21,669 nt of DNA from Saccoglossus kowalevskii (Eukaryota; Hemichordata; Enteropneusta; Harrimaniidae), in NCBI RefSeq assembly GCF_000003605.2, contig NW_003108084.1, forward strand, positions 100,659 through 122,327. The letters run 5' to 3'. Made by a program: the position numbers and the translations under genes. Positions 10,010 through 19,496 of this stretch are shown here, one piece after another. The notes below the pieces were generated by a model that was not told where the DNA came from, made no database searches, and saw only the letters and a program-made list of their open reading frames with translations. Numbering within the stretch: the first letter of the stretch is position 1; every line of letters starts with the position of its first letter.

Positions 10010-10610
10010 TAAAAAAAATGGAGCCTCATACCTACATCGGATTTTAATCGGATTGGCTTGTTTTGTATGGTTATCCTCTGGCATATATTTTAGTCTTAAT
10101 CAGTATTAATATCAATTTAATGGTAATTCGCCTATTTCGTTCTTACATGCTGCGTTGCATGTATATTGTTTAAACAAAAGTTCAAGTGTGATTTTTTTCA
10201 ATTGAACATTTCTCCTATTTTCCATTTTCCAAAATCTCTGATCCCCAGACATTGGCACCATAGAGTAAGATGGGTTTAATGTTTGAATGAAATAATTTCA
10301 AGAAGAGTTTGATGTCAGTGTTCCCTTCCATTGTTTTGTTCAGTATAAACATAGCGTTGCTTGCTTTCTCTGTTAATGTTTTCTTTGCTTCTACAAAATG
10401 TCCAGCTGATGAGATTATTACCCCGAGTTTAAATGTCACACAGCTAATAATTGTAATAAAAGTATTCAGATTATTTGAATGGTTTATTCCTCAACATTAA
10501 CATTTGTGTTTTCAATAAATTTATTACCATGTTCCATTTGGAACAATATGTCTCCAACTAAATCATCTGGATATAATAATGATAATAAAGTTTTATCATT
10601 CAGTATATTT
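10010..10610 (-). pseudogene. Decayed non-LTR retrotransposon fragment with reverse transcriptase remnant
   Basis: Reading the minus strand, LLYPDDLV (10573-10562 for YPDD) looks like a mutated YADD catalytic box of reverse transcriptase. A damaged stretch follows, then an open segment 10439-10215 (TFKLGVIISSAGHFVEAKK, NKTMEGNTDIKLFLKLF, PILLYGANVWGSE), which matches the thumb region of LINE reverse transcriptases: SYKYLGV-type box, helix, then YG.EVW. A TAG at 10217-10215 and a frameshift follow. In the new frame QLKKITLELLFKQY, NEIGELPL and LRLKYMPEDNHTKQA continue the post-RT region down to about 10050, with several further stops. It overlaps in content with the plus-strand fragment at 4.6 kb, so it is a separate copy, and it is clearly older. 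The outer limits are approximate. Confidence 0.75.
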
Positions 10611-11038
10611 TAACATTCAATTTTATGTGTTTAAATCAAATTCTATATGTGCTCGATGCTTAAACGAGCTCCAATACAAATAACTATTTCCAGTGTGGGC
10701 ATAGCTCGTTTTTTGCAATATGAAAAACAGCAATTACAAAATGACACGTTTTAACACGGGTTTGTAGAGAGAATAAACGAGGGTGACATAGCCATCTGGC
10801 GTTTCTGTCACATTGAAAGAACGGACTTCAATGCGTTTAGCTAGACTGACTGACGCCTACTTGTTAAAAAACAACAATTTATCGAATTGCACTTGTAACC
10901 AAGAATGTGAACTTTTAAAAAGTTTAGAGTCACGATCCCATTTTCGGGAAAATAGTGGTCATATTTTAGTGAATGACAGTCATTTTATATTTGGCAATAT
11001 TTCTCAAAGTACGATTAAATACATATTTTCGATGACCC
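10611..11038. other. Stretch between the retrotransposon relic and the minisatellite
   Basis: AT-rich. It holds only the open lead-in that continues into the minisatellite frame. Confidence 0.4.
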
Positions 11039-11868
11039 TTGCACGCAGGATTTCTCATACACCTTTGCATGCAGCTGAATTTCTCATACACCCTTGCATG
11101 CAGGATTTCTCATACACGCTTGCATGCATGATTTCTCATACACCATTGCATGCAGGATTTCTCATACACCCTTGCATGCAGGATTTCTCATACACCCTTG
11201 CATGCAGGATTTATCATACACCCTTGCATGCAGCATTCCTCATACACCCTTGTATGCTGGATTTATCATACACCCTTGCATGTAGGAATTCTCATACACC
11301 CTTGCATGCAGGATTTCTCATACACCCTTGCATGCAGGATTTATCATACACCCTTGCATGCAGCATTCCTCATACACCCTTGCATGCTGGATTTCTCATA
11401 CACCCTTGCATGCAGGATTTCTCATACACCATTGCATGCAGGATTTCTCATACACCCTCGCATGCAGGATTTCTCATACACCCTCGCATGCAGGATTTCT
11501 CATACACCCTTGCATGCAGGATTTCTCATACACCCTTGCATGCAGGATTTCTCATACACCCTTGCATGCAGGATTTCTCATACACCCTTGCATGCAGGAT
11601 TTCTCACACACCCTTGCATGCTGGATTTCTCACACACCCTTGGCATGCAGGATTTCTCATACACCCTTGGCATGCAGGATTTCCCATACATCCTTGCATG
11701 CATGATTTCCCATACACCCTTGCATGCAGGATTTCTCACACACCCTTGGCATGCTGGATTTCTCACACACCATTGGCATGCAGGAATTCTCGTGCACACT
11801 CGCACGCAACGACGTTGCCCCCATCATATCACTATTATAGATTAAGATTTATTTTTGTCGAAACCTAA
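10831..11868 (+). other. Open reading frame running into and through the minisatellite
   Basis: From ATG 10831 the frame stays open for 345 codons to 11868. The first ~73 residues come from unique sequence (MRLARLTDAYLLKNNN, a CTCNQEC cluster, ESRSHFRENSGHILVND). The rest is the 26-residue translation of the minisatellite (ISHTPLHAGF, LIHPCMQDF, SYTLACR). The start has a T at -3 and a poor context. The openness of the repeat part is a property of the unit and not evidence of selection, and no signal peptide, domain or splice structure supports a gene. I list it because a chance 73-codon unique open lead-in is not common in AT-rich DNA. Confidence 0.15.
11039..11810. repeat. 26-bp minisatellite, about 28 units
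   Basis: Units start with CATACACCC and continue TTGCATGCAGGATTTCT. Unit starts fall exactly every 26 bp from 11085 to 11631 (22 units). Later units at 11631, 11658 and 11737 are 27 bp through an extra G (TTGGCATGC), and degenerate units lie at both ends (first at 11039-11056, last near 11791). A variant subset (CAGCATTCCT, CTGGATTTATC) recurs about 130 bp apart (near 11215-11267 and 11345-11397), which suggests a multi-unit duplication. The unit contains the palindrome TGCATGCA. Confidence 0.93.
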
Positions 11869-12659
11869 ACAATAAATTACTTACATGGCTGCCCCCACAA
11901 CACAAATTTAGAAGGTTAATTTAAGTGATGTGCAGGCAGAATGGTCGATGCAGTCAACATTAAAACCCTTCACACAAAAAACTTCCTTATTTTGGTCAAG
12001 ACGTGTAACTTATAGGAAATGATGTCCCATTCGGCCCAGAATTATCACAAAAAGTGTAGAAAAATACATTAATATATATGCAAAATATTACACCAACATA
12101 CTTTGGATGCATCCCGTTCAACCTTTTAGGTTTGGGATTGTGACTGGGATTTATAGATATGTATTTTTTTGTATGTTAATATATGCTTATAAGAGGGCGA
12201 TAATTAACTATAAATGTGGGTCGCAGGTCAATTTCAAACAGTCGCCAATTTTCATTGAGTAGTTACGGACACATTGCTAGTGACCAACACTTTGCCACGT
12301 GATGGCATGTCATATGCAGTTGCTTCATCATGAGTTCTCAAGGGCAGAGATTGTGTCGCGTCAAGCCAAATTGAAGATATTGTATTGTTCTACGGAAGTT
12401 TGCAAGAACCGTGTCATCTTTCTACACACGATTTACAAGAATTCACTGCCGTTCGTTTTACATCTGTCCGTCATCCGATTTTCGATTCAAACTCAATTGT
12501 AACAGGGATAAACAGTATTCAGTTCAATGGGTTTGGGATGTTTGTTCAATACATTAAGTTTACGCACAGTCCCTGTTGTTTAGGTAAGTCTTTGCTCAGT
12601 ACATTAAGTTTAGGATGCCTGAACCATGCCCAGTACATTAGGTTTCATAGCATTAAAAT
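11811..12659. other. Intergenic stretch between the minisatellite and copy F
   Basis: Apart from the small repeated motif at 12547-12645 I see nothing assignable. Confidence 0.45.
12547..12645. repeat. Three spaced copies of a 15-16 bp motif
   Basis: CAATACATTAAGTTTA at 12547, CAGTACATTAAGTTTA at 12597 and CAGTACATTAGGTTT at 12631 lie just upstream of transposon copy F. They look like a small decayed tandem repeat. Confidence 0.45.
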
Positions 12660-12784
12660 ACATGGGTGGTGGTCGTCGCGCAGGCATGTTAAAATTTCGT
12701 GTAAAAAAAATGCATTTCACATGCGTTGTGTACGTCGCTATGAGTCCCATATTGAACAGAACAGGGCGAGACGACCACGCATTC
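12660..12784 (+). mobile_element. MITE-like inverted-repeat element, short form, degraded (copy F)
   Basis: GGTGGTGGTCGTCGCGCAGG on the left, TTTCGTGTAAAAAAAATGC and ACGTCGCTATGAGTCCCATA inside, and GGGCGAGACGACCACGC on the right match the 129-bp form at 3786 and 6696. Both outermost ends have drifted, so the limits are approximate. Confidence 0.65.
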
Positions 12785-13139
12785 GTCCTGCCATTGGGTT
12801 TACACTCATTGTCATATACATGTACTTCATTTTATCAAGACACTAGGCAGGTAATTAGTTATTTTAAATCGAGACTTAAGCATGGGACAATAGGAGAAAT
12901 TGACTGCAAGAAGTTGATCTGCAGAAGATTTTGATAAAGCCATCATATTTGGGGAGTGATTTAAAAAAACACTGAAACTTAATATATACATGCCGTTTGT
13001 GTTCTATAATTGTTTAAAATTGTTCTGTGCATAATAAACAATGTATTTTTGTTTAATATGAGCATCGTAATTATCTAATTTGCATAAATTTGTTTGCATT
13101 CAGTTTTTTTTAGTTGAAAGTCTGATTGTTCGAAGTCAT
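12785..13139. other. Intergenic stretch before the 69-bp satellite
   Basis: AT-rich, with no gene or repeat recognised. Confidence 0.45.
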
Positions 13140-13880
13140 TCAGCTAATTGGCATTCACACATCAGTTATTAGGTATTCGCACATCAGACATTCCCACATC
13201 AGTTATTAGGTATTCACACATCAGTTATTAGGTATTCGCACATCATTCAGACTTAAGCATTCCCACATCAACTATTAAGCATTCGCACATCAGTTATTAG
13301 GTATTCACACATCATTCAGACTTAAGCATTCCCACATCAACTATTAAGCATTCGCACATCAGTTATTAGGTATTCACACATCATTCAGACTTAAGCATTC
13401 CCACATCAACTATTAAGCATTCGCACATCAGTTATTAGGTATTCACACATCATTCAGACTTAAGCATTCCCACATCAACTATTAAGCATTCGCACATCAG
13501 TTATTAGGTATTCACACATCATTCAGACTTAAGCATTCCCACATCAACTATTAAGCATTCGCACATCAGTTATTAGGTATTCACACATCATTCAGACTTA
13601 AGCATTCCCACATCAACTATTAAGCATTCGCACATCAGTTATTAGGTATTCACACATCATTCAGACTTAAGCATTCCCACATCAGTTATCAAGCATTCGC
13701 ACATCAGTTATCAAACATCAGTTATTAGGTATTCACACTTAAGCATTCCCACATCAGTTATCAAGCATTTCCGAATCAGTTATCAAGCATTCATACATCA
13801 ATTATTAGGTATTCGCACATCATTCAGACTTAAGCATTCCTACATCAGTTATCAAGCATTAGCACATCAGATAGATATTA
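13140..13880. repeat. Satellite with 69-bp higher-order unit built from three submonomers
   Basis: The block TCCCACATCAAC recurs at 13261, 13330, 13399, 13468, 13537 and 13606, with TCCCACATCAG at 13675: an exact 69-bp period with near-identical units. Each unit contains three related submonomers of 22, 22 and 25 bp, sharing TTA(A/G)G(C/T)ATTC(C/G/A)CACATCA and ending CTA, GTTA or TTCAGAC. Flanking parts (13140-13255 and 13680-13880) hold irregular, diverged submonomers. This is the pattern expected when unequal exchange homogenises the centre of an array and leaves old monomers at the edges. Confidence 0.93.
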
Positions 13881-14174
13881 TAACAACATAGATGTGCTCA
13901 TACAATCAATCATACAATCTTGCCTTTTTGCCTTAATTTTTCTGGAACACATAGAATAGTTGTTCTGTGCTGGTGAAATTTAAATAAACAAATATTAATG
14001 TTTACAAGTCATTGAAAATGACACAGTCCCCGTTAAATGTTTGAAAGTTCTCTTTGTGCTCGTCATTTGAAAGTGGAGGGGTTGTCGCGAGCATGTCCTT
14101 GAAACTTGAGTTCCAAGTGGCGTATACAACAGATTGTTTATTTACATCAAAACACGTGTTCCGTGTAGTAGTAA

Positions 14175-14700
14175 TATGGCCAAAAATAAAAACAGCCAAT
14201 ATTCGGCCATCTTTGATCTGATTATGAAACACATTGATATGTATATGATGTATGTGCCAAATTCGAATAAAAATGGTACATAAATTGTGGAAATATAGCA
14301 GTAAGGCCAAAAAGTCAGATGGCTGTCAATCAGCCATCCTTGACTAGATTTTGAAACAAATTGTCATGGACATGCATCCTAACATGTATAAAGTACACGT
14401 ATGTGCCAAATTTGAATGAAAACTGACAAGATACCGCATAAAATCTTTGATCCAATTGCGAAATAAATCATCATGGACATGTATCCTAACATGAATAATC
14501 TATGTACCAAGTTTGAATGACAACTGATAAAGCATGTCCAAAATACAACATTTTACAAAAAACAAGATGGCTGCCAGTCGGCCATTTTGAATCGAATCAC
14601 TAAACCACTGCATGTGCATATGTCCCACACAAAGTACTTGGCACATGCAAAGAATGAACAGAATCGGCCCAAGGGATTCTGAGATACGACTCAGACGCAC
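14175..14700. repeat. Degenerate tandem repeat of ~100-130 bp
   Basis: Four diverged units start near 14175, 14303, 14432 and 14531. Shared blocks are GGCCAAAAA, (A/C)AGATGGCTG(C/T)CA, CGGCCATCTTTGAT, a GAAACA(A/C)ATT block, TGGACATGCATCCTAACATG and GTGCCAAATTTGAATGAAAA. The arrangement resembles interspersed repeats in which AAGATGGCTGCC and CGGCCAT form short inverted arms. No protein is encoded. Confidence 0.6.
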
Positions 14701-14750
14701 AGACGGCCGGAGACCGAACTATAAGTCCCCGAACGGGGACTAATAAATAG
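14701..14750 (+). repeat. Retroposon-like tail: hairpin followed by AATAAA
   Basis: After AGACGGCCGGAGACCGAAC comes a perfect 7-bp hairpin, AGTCCCC (14724-14730), loop GAAC, GGGGACT (14735-14741), directly followed by AATAAA (14742-14747). It closes the degenerate repeat block and looks like the 3' end of a short retroposon. Confidence 0.5.
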
Positions 14751-14779
14751 TTATGCCTCTGCTGGCTCCAGTGTAGTAT

Positions 14780-14863
14780 CACCAAACATCAAAACTGTCA
14801 TTTTAATTTTTATTAAATACAACACACTACAATTCTGAGTTGAATTGTGAGGATTGTTTTATT
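14780..14863 (-). terminator. Candidate polyadenylation signals (minus strand)
   Basis: Two AATAAA hexamers occur on the minus strand at 14863-14858 and 14814-14809. The second is followed, about 15-30 nt downstream, by a U/GU-rich element GTTTTGATGTTTGGTG, the usual arrangement of a metazoan cleavage and polyadenylation site. It would serve the gene whose stop codon is at 19497, or an unseen minus-strand transcript. Confidence 0.4.
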
Positions 14864-17423
14864 ACAAGACAAGTAATTCTTAGTATAAACACTGAGACAA
14901 TTATTATAAACTCTTTTCTTTTTACATATACAAAATTAAACAGTGTTTATACAAGATGGTCACAATAACATACATTTTGGAGGTTTTTAAAAATGCTGCA
15001 GTAGAAAAATAAGCAATTTTACTGACCGCAGAATCCCAAAGCTGAATCAAACTACAGAGACAAGCGTTAAACATTTAAATTGTTTAGGGTGTTTTTGCGA
15101 GGATTCCAATCCTTGCATTTCAGATATCCATGATGAAATAAGAATGAAAAAAAAAGTGTCTTAATTGTTGATTCACAGTTGTCATGATGTATACATATCC
15201 CATAATACATATCACATTAATTTTCTTCGAATGCCAACAGAGTTATTGTTTTTAGGTCAGTTTTATAAAGATTAAATTTATAAATAACTACAAATATTCT
15301 TAGTTAAGACATTAACATATCCAATATTGTATTCATATTACGGGAAATACAATAATTTGGGATGATTACCTATAACATATGAACAAAGCAGTAGAATTTG
15401 CTCTCAAAGCACTTAACTCTTGCCAGAAGATTTTTTACTGCCATAATGCAACATTTTGTAGTTTTATTAATTATTCTTAACTTTCTTATTAATTTTGAAA
15501 CAAATTTACATAATTGTCAATTATCTACATCTCTATATTAAAAGGGGAAACAAGTTATGTAGGATTATTTGGTACAAGAAGATAAAGGTTGCATTTGTCG
15601 TTTTGAAGCACTAAATTCTATGAACTTATAAGCAATGGCATCGCCTCTAAGCAGTGAAATTCTTTATTTAAAAGCTGGTGGTAATGGCCACTGCCCTTTA
15701 AGAGAGAAAGAATAAATGCCAATATTACTGCTTGAGTTATAGGTTTCATTTCATAACTCTGATTTATGGATTTCAGTTCCATGACAACACCTTTTTAAGT
15801 GCTCGAGTGCACATTATACTGCTTTGCTTGTATTTCATTTATCTTCGTACTTGTTGCAATTCAGTGCCCTGCAAAATGATTTTTCAGTTGAGAGGCAGAT
15901 GGTTCTGGTTTTCAGAAAACAACATCTAAAGAAGGTTGTAGAAATGGGTGATATTGAACTGATCACATCTGTGAGCACATTATTTTTTTTTTAAATTTGA
16001 TCTGTAAATTTGTTATATCTTATGCTACCATAAGCTTAACAATGCTGTGTTAAATATAGACCAAATTTTGTTTTATTATATTTAAAATAATCTGAAAAAA
16101 AAAATGTGCTCATGTTATTTGAAAGGAGATACACAAGCTGGGCTACATTCAAAAGGTGAAGACTTAACACAATTCATAGAATATCATTAAAATTCCTGAC
16201 GAAAACAGAAATATTTTATTGGTGGGTAGAAAGATATGACAAAAGCTGTGGAAGAATTAACCTTGAGAATTGCATCATGGGATATCAGAAAGGCAAGGTT
16301 TGTCCTCTTTGAAACTGAACCACACGTAAGTACATATTTTATTTCAATACCATGACAACCATTGAAAAACTGCATTTTTATCATCCAATATGTGATTACT
16401 GGAATTGAAATTTTCTAGAGGCAGTCGATCACAGAAACCGATAGATTGGAAATGCAAGTCATTAGTAGCTGGGCTACCCCTACCCCAAATGAAAGTCTTT
16501 TGCGATAATTTGAAAAGTAAAATTTTTGTTTCTGTTTTACCTCATGCATATTTTAGCATTTTTCCTGTTTTTTTTATATCAAATATTTACGACCATTCAT
16601 ATAAATTTCTAGTCCATGTATCTGACGAGAATGTTTCCAAATTAAACACAATACGATTAGTAATTTCAACACATAGTATTCTTATGCAATTTGAGTGCTT
16701 GCAATACAAAACGAATACTACCCCAATCTAACCCAGCCTAGCCTAACAATATTGAACGACTTGCATTAACGATGTAGCAGTTTCAATGATAGATGCCCCG
16801 CCCCTTAACAGAGGAACTACCAATATGCAATAAATAGTCCTTGGTATAAAACAACCACAGCAATGAAGCAAAACGAAGGCAGCTGATATAATAGGAATTG
16901 TCAGTTAAACACGAAGAGCTGAAGTGCGTGGACCCTGAGATGTTTATATTTGCAGATAGACAATGAACCTGAAACAATTGCCACAATATGTGTCAACTTC
17001 TAAAACAATTGAGACTGAGGTAAAAACATGACTATAACATGCATATATCACTAGGCATATTCACCGAATCACAAGCATATAAATGGAGACACTACATTAA
17101 TTACTTTTAAATACTGCCAACAATTAGATACTATTATATATATATTAGTTAAAAAATACAAGGAAAATTTCAGCTGCATTTAACACTCCCAGTGTCAGTC
17201 AGAGTTTCCATTTTAAATCAAGTTATATTTTGATTCAAAATATAAAGAGATATCTTTTGAGTTTCAAGAAGTTGTAACTGTGGTTTGGTCCTTATCAGTA
17301 CTCCCCCTACATTTTTTATGGATAAAGACAAAAAAAAAAAAGCTGCTGAATTGTTTAAGTAAATAGTTAAATACCAAATGTGGGATGAACCAAACATCAC
17401 TTCTTTGACTTAAAAGGAAACCA

Positions 17424-17476
17424 ACTGATTGGACGACTGAGTCATGTGACCAAATTTCTGTGACATGATTGGCTAT
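17424..17476. promoter_or_regulatory. Cluster of transcription-factor-like motifs
   Basis: In about 50 bp lie two inverted CCAAT boxes (ATTGG near 17430 and 17469), a perfect AP-1-type TGAGTCA, and overlapping it an M-box-like GTCATGTGAC. A related GGTCACATGATC occurs near 17689. It could be an enhancer or a promoter for an unseen transcript. It could also be chance, and no start site is visible. Confidence 0.2.
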
Positions 17477-18128
17477 GAAGCTTACAATCAGCAGCAGCAA
17501 TGATACAACTGCTTTCACCTGTTGTAACCATAGAAACGCTGCGAAGCAAACAGAGGACAAACAAACAGCCCCCAAATAATTATTCTTCCAAGCATTTATT
17601 GCCTGCAGCGACTGATAAAATGGCATCATCATGTCATGACGTCCAAATATGGAAATCATCAAATTCATGGCATGCCCATATAAAGACATGGTCACATGAT
17701 CTGTTACTGTCAATTTTATAAATATCCTTACATGGAAGTAATATAGATAATAAATTATATGATAATAATCATGTTATTTACAAGGTCTTGTCTTGCACGC
17801 AGAATAAGACGGAGTATAACTATATAACTTACATAGAGGTATATATATCATATATATAAAAAAAGACAAAAGGACAAAGACATACAAATGTAACTGAAAT
17901 ACAATGGGTTTAAAAATGTGTTGTTTCCACGACAACGCAAACAAAACCCTACCAGTTAACCGTTTCTTTCTTTCTAAAATTGAAATTAAATAAAACAAAA
18001 GTCACTATGAACCATTCAATTTTGGTAAAAACTATCAAAATATTTAAAACATAAGAAACTATATATATACTTTCAGCTATACTTCCCTGCTATATTAAAA
18101 GTCTTGTACAGTTGTAAGATCTTTCGTC

Positions 18129-18172
18129 AAACAAAAAAAAACGAAAAAAAAAAACAAAAAACAAAAATGACC
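18129..18172. repeat. A-rich low-complexity tract
   Basis: Several runs of 5-11 A separated by single C or CG. On the minus strand this is a poly-U-rich stretch within the candidate 3' UTR. Confidence 0.7.
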
Positions 18173-18376
18173 ATGTTCACAAACTACTGCATTAAAATGT
18201 CAATGAAGAAAACCCTGTTTATGCCATACATGGTAAAAGATGAATTGCATGTCCTTGGATATAATAATCTTTACTGCAAAAAATCTTTATCATATACAGT
18301 TGCACAAGTAAACTGAACTGCTTCCTGAGGTTGGTGTGAACATGGTTTCTAATGAGGTAGGCAGGTCAGATATTTA

Positions 18377-18402
18377 ACAATAATAATAATAATAATAATA
18401 TT
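18377..18402. repeat. AAT trinucleotide microsatellite
   Basis: About eight uninterrupted TAA/AAT units followed by TATTAATAAAAG, in the AT-rich region downstream of the minus-strand gene's stop codon. Confidence 0.85.
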
Positions 18403-18863
18403 AATAAAAGAATAGTTAAGTAATAGGCACCAAAACAAGACAAAACTTGGTCAAAGGGTCAATATTGGTATTAATCCTCTTATTGAGAGGAAATACAAGC
18501 ATATAATTATGTATCTCTTCAACCTGAGTTGCATGATTAGATGTGATTTCAAGACACAAGAAATGCAATGTGTTTCAAGCTAGAGATACAATTTAAATAG
18601 ATGTTATACTGCCCTCAAAGGTGAAAATAAGAAATGTGCAAGCCACACGTATATCGAGTCAAGCAATAACAACAAACTCTGGGTAGGTTCTGACATCAAG
18701 TAATGGAAGGCGATATTTGAATACTAGCTTTTACAATTTTTAAATAGTGATTATTATTAAATAGTAAATGACTTTAGAAGAACTTGTCTTAGAAGTTTAC
18801 AAGCACACTCTTCTCTGGGTGATATAAATTTTCCGTAAAATTGTTCGTGCAACATTTTGCCCA

Positions 18864-18869
18864 TTTATT
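18864..18869 (-). terminator. Alternative polyadenylation hexamer
   Basis: AATAAA on the minus strand lies about 630 nt downstream of the stop codon. The following sequence (TGGGCAAAATGTTGCACG) is only weakly GU-rich, so this is a possible short-isoform end and not a firm one. Confidence 0.2.
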
Positions 18870-19496
18870 CGGCTACAGACCTTGATAAAAATATATGGAA
18901 AATACGGGGAAAAAATTATGTGGGATTACTTGATATCAAAACCACTGGAATTATGGAAATGTGCATGAAAATTAAATAGTATACAACGAATGAGGGGCAT
19001 GAATATGCTACAGCTAAAAATATGATACGAACATGCATACGCATTGGTCAGTCACCGGGCAGTGCACTGAAAACTGGCTATCATGGACTCTTCCATTCCA
19101 TTATGAGGGATGAGAATTGATATCCTGGACTGTTCCATTATTGTTTAGAGGTAGTGTAGTTGCTGAGAACCTTGTAATGTTCCATTTCATTTAGAGTGGA
19201 GAAGATCGATTGTTTAGAGGTAGCTTGTCGTTCCTTATTGTAATACCCTGTACGCCGAACGGCAAAAAAAAAAAACAATTCATGTTTTCTCCAGATCCAC
19301 CAAGCATTCTCCTTTCCAACTAAGAACTGCCACATGCTGACAACACAAATATAAAAAAAATGTGCGGGGGCGACTTTTAAAATTTTCAGCTTCAGATACA
19401 ATAAAATATTTTAAAATAGTTTAAAATTGATCCTATTCTAAAGCATGTAATATATTTATACAATGTTGAATCCTAATATAAAATCACAATATATTA

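Larger units (their letters stand above)
14790..19496 (-). other. Candidate long 3' UTR and downstream region of the minus-strand gene
   Basis: About 4.7 kb of AT-rich sequence lies between the stop codon at 19497 and a plausible polyadenylation site near 14.8 kb. No frame shows a recognisable protein; the longest (minus 17713-17264, 149 codons without an ATG start) ends in a run of Phe encoded by an A-rich tract on the plus strand and looks accidental. None of the inverted-repeat transposons or retrotransposon fragments common in 1-12.8 kb were seen here, which fits transcribed, selected sequence. Shorter isoforms are possible: AATAAA on the minus strand also occurs at 18869-18864. It contains simple repeats near 17838, 18129 and 18377. 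That this is UTR and not intergenic DNA is inference. Confidence 0.35.

Noticed and set aside
4628-10610. A single retrotransposon split by a 5.6-kb inversion, with its reverse transcriptase part at 10.2-10.6 kb (minus) and its C-terminal part at 4.6-5.5 kb (plus).
   Set aside because: Reading the minus strand past its stop and frameshift shows the same post-RT region (NEIGELPL, LRLKYMPEDNHTKQA) that the plus copy also has, so the two overlap in content and are separate insertions.
11039-11810. CRISPR-like repeats.
   Set aside because: Contiguous 26-bp units without spacers; it is a minisatellite.
13140-13880. CRISPR array, because of regularly spaced repeats.
   Set aside because: The spacers are not unique: the full 69-bp unit is repeated, and the context is an animal nuclear genome.
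14070-14110. Seventh copy of the inverted-repeat transposon family (AAAGTGGAGGGGTTGTCGCG).
   Set aside because: Only the terminal-like motif resembles the family; no matching interior or opposite end was found.
16405-16731. Plus-strand ORF of 108 codons.
   Set aside because: The apparent start is not ATG, composition is AT-driven, and no motif or splice context supports it.
16720-16750. Telomere-like TAACCCAGCCTAGCCTAAC repeats.
   Set aside because: Only a few imperfect units without an exact period; probably chance.
17264-17713. Minus-strand frame of 149 codons as an exon.
   Set aside because: No ATG start; its hydrophobic and poly-Phe content comes from low-complexity A/T tracts; no splice sites or family resemblance.
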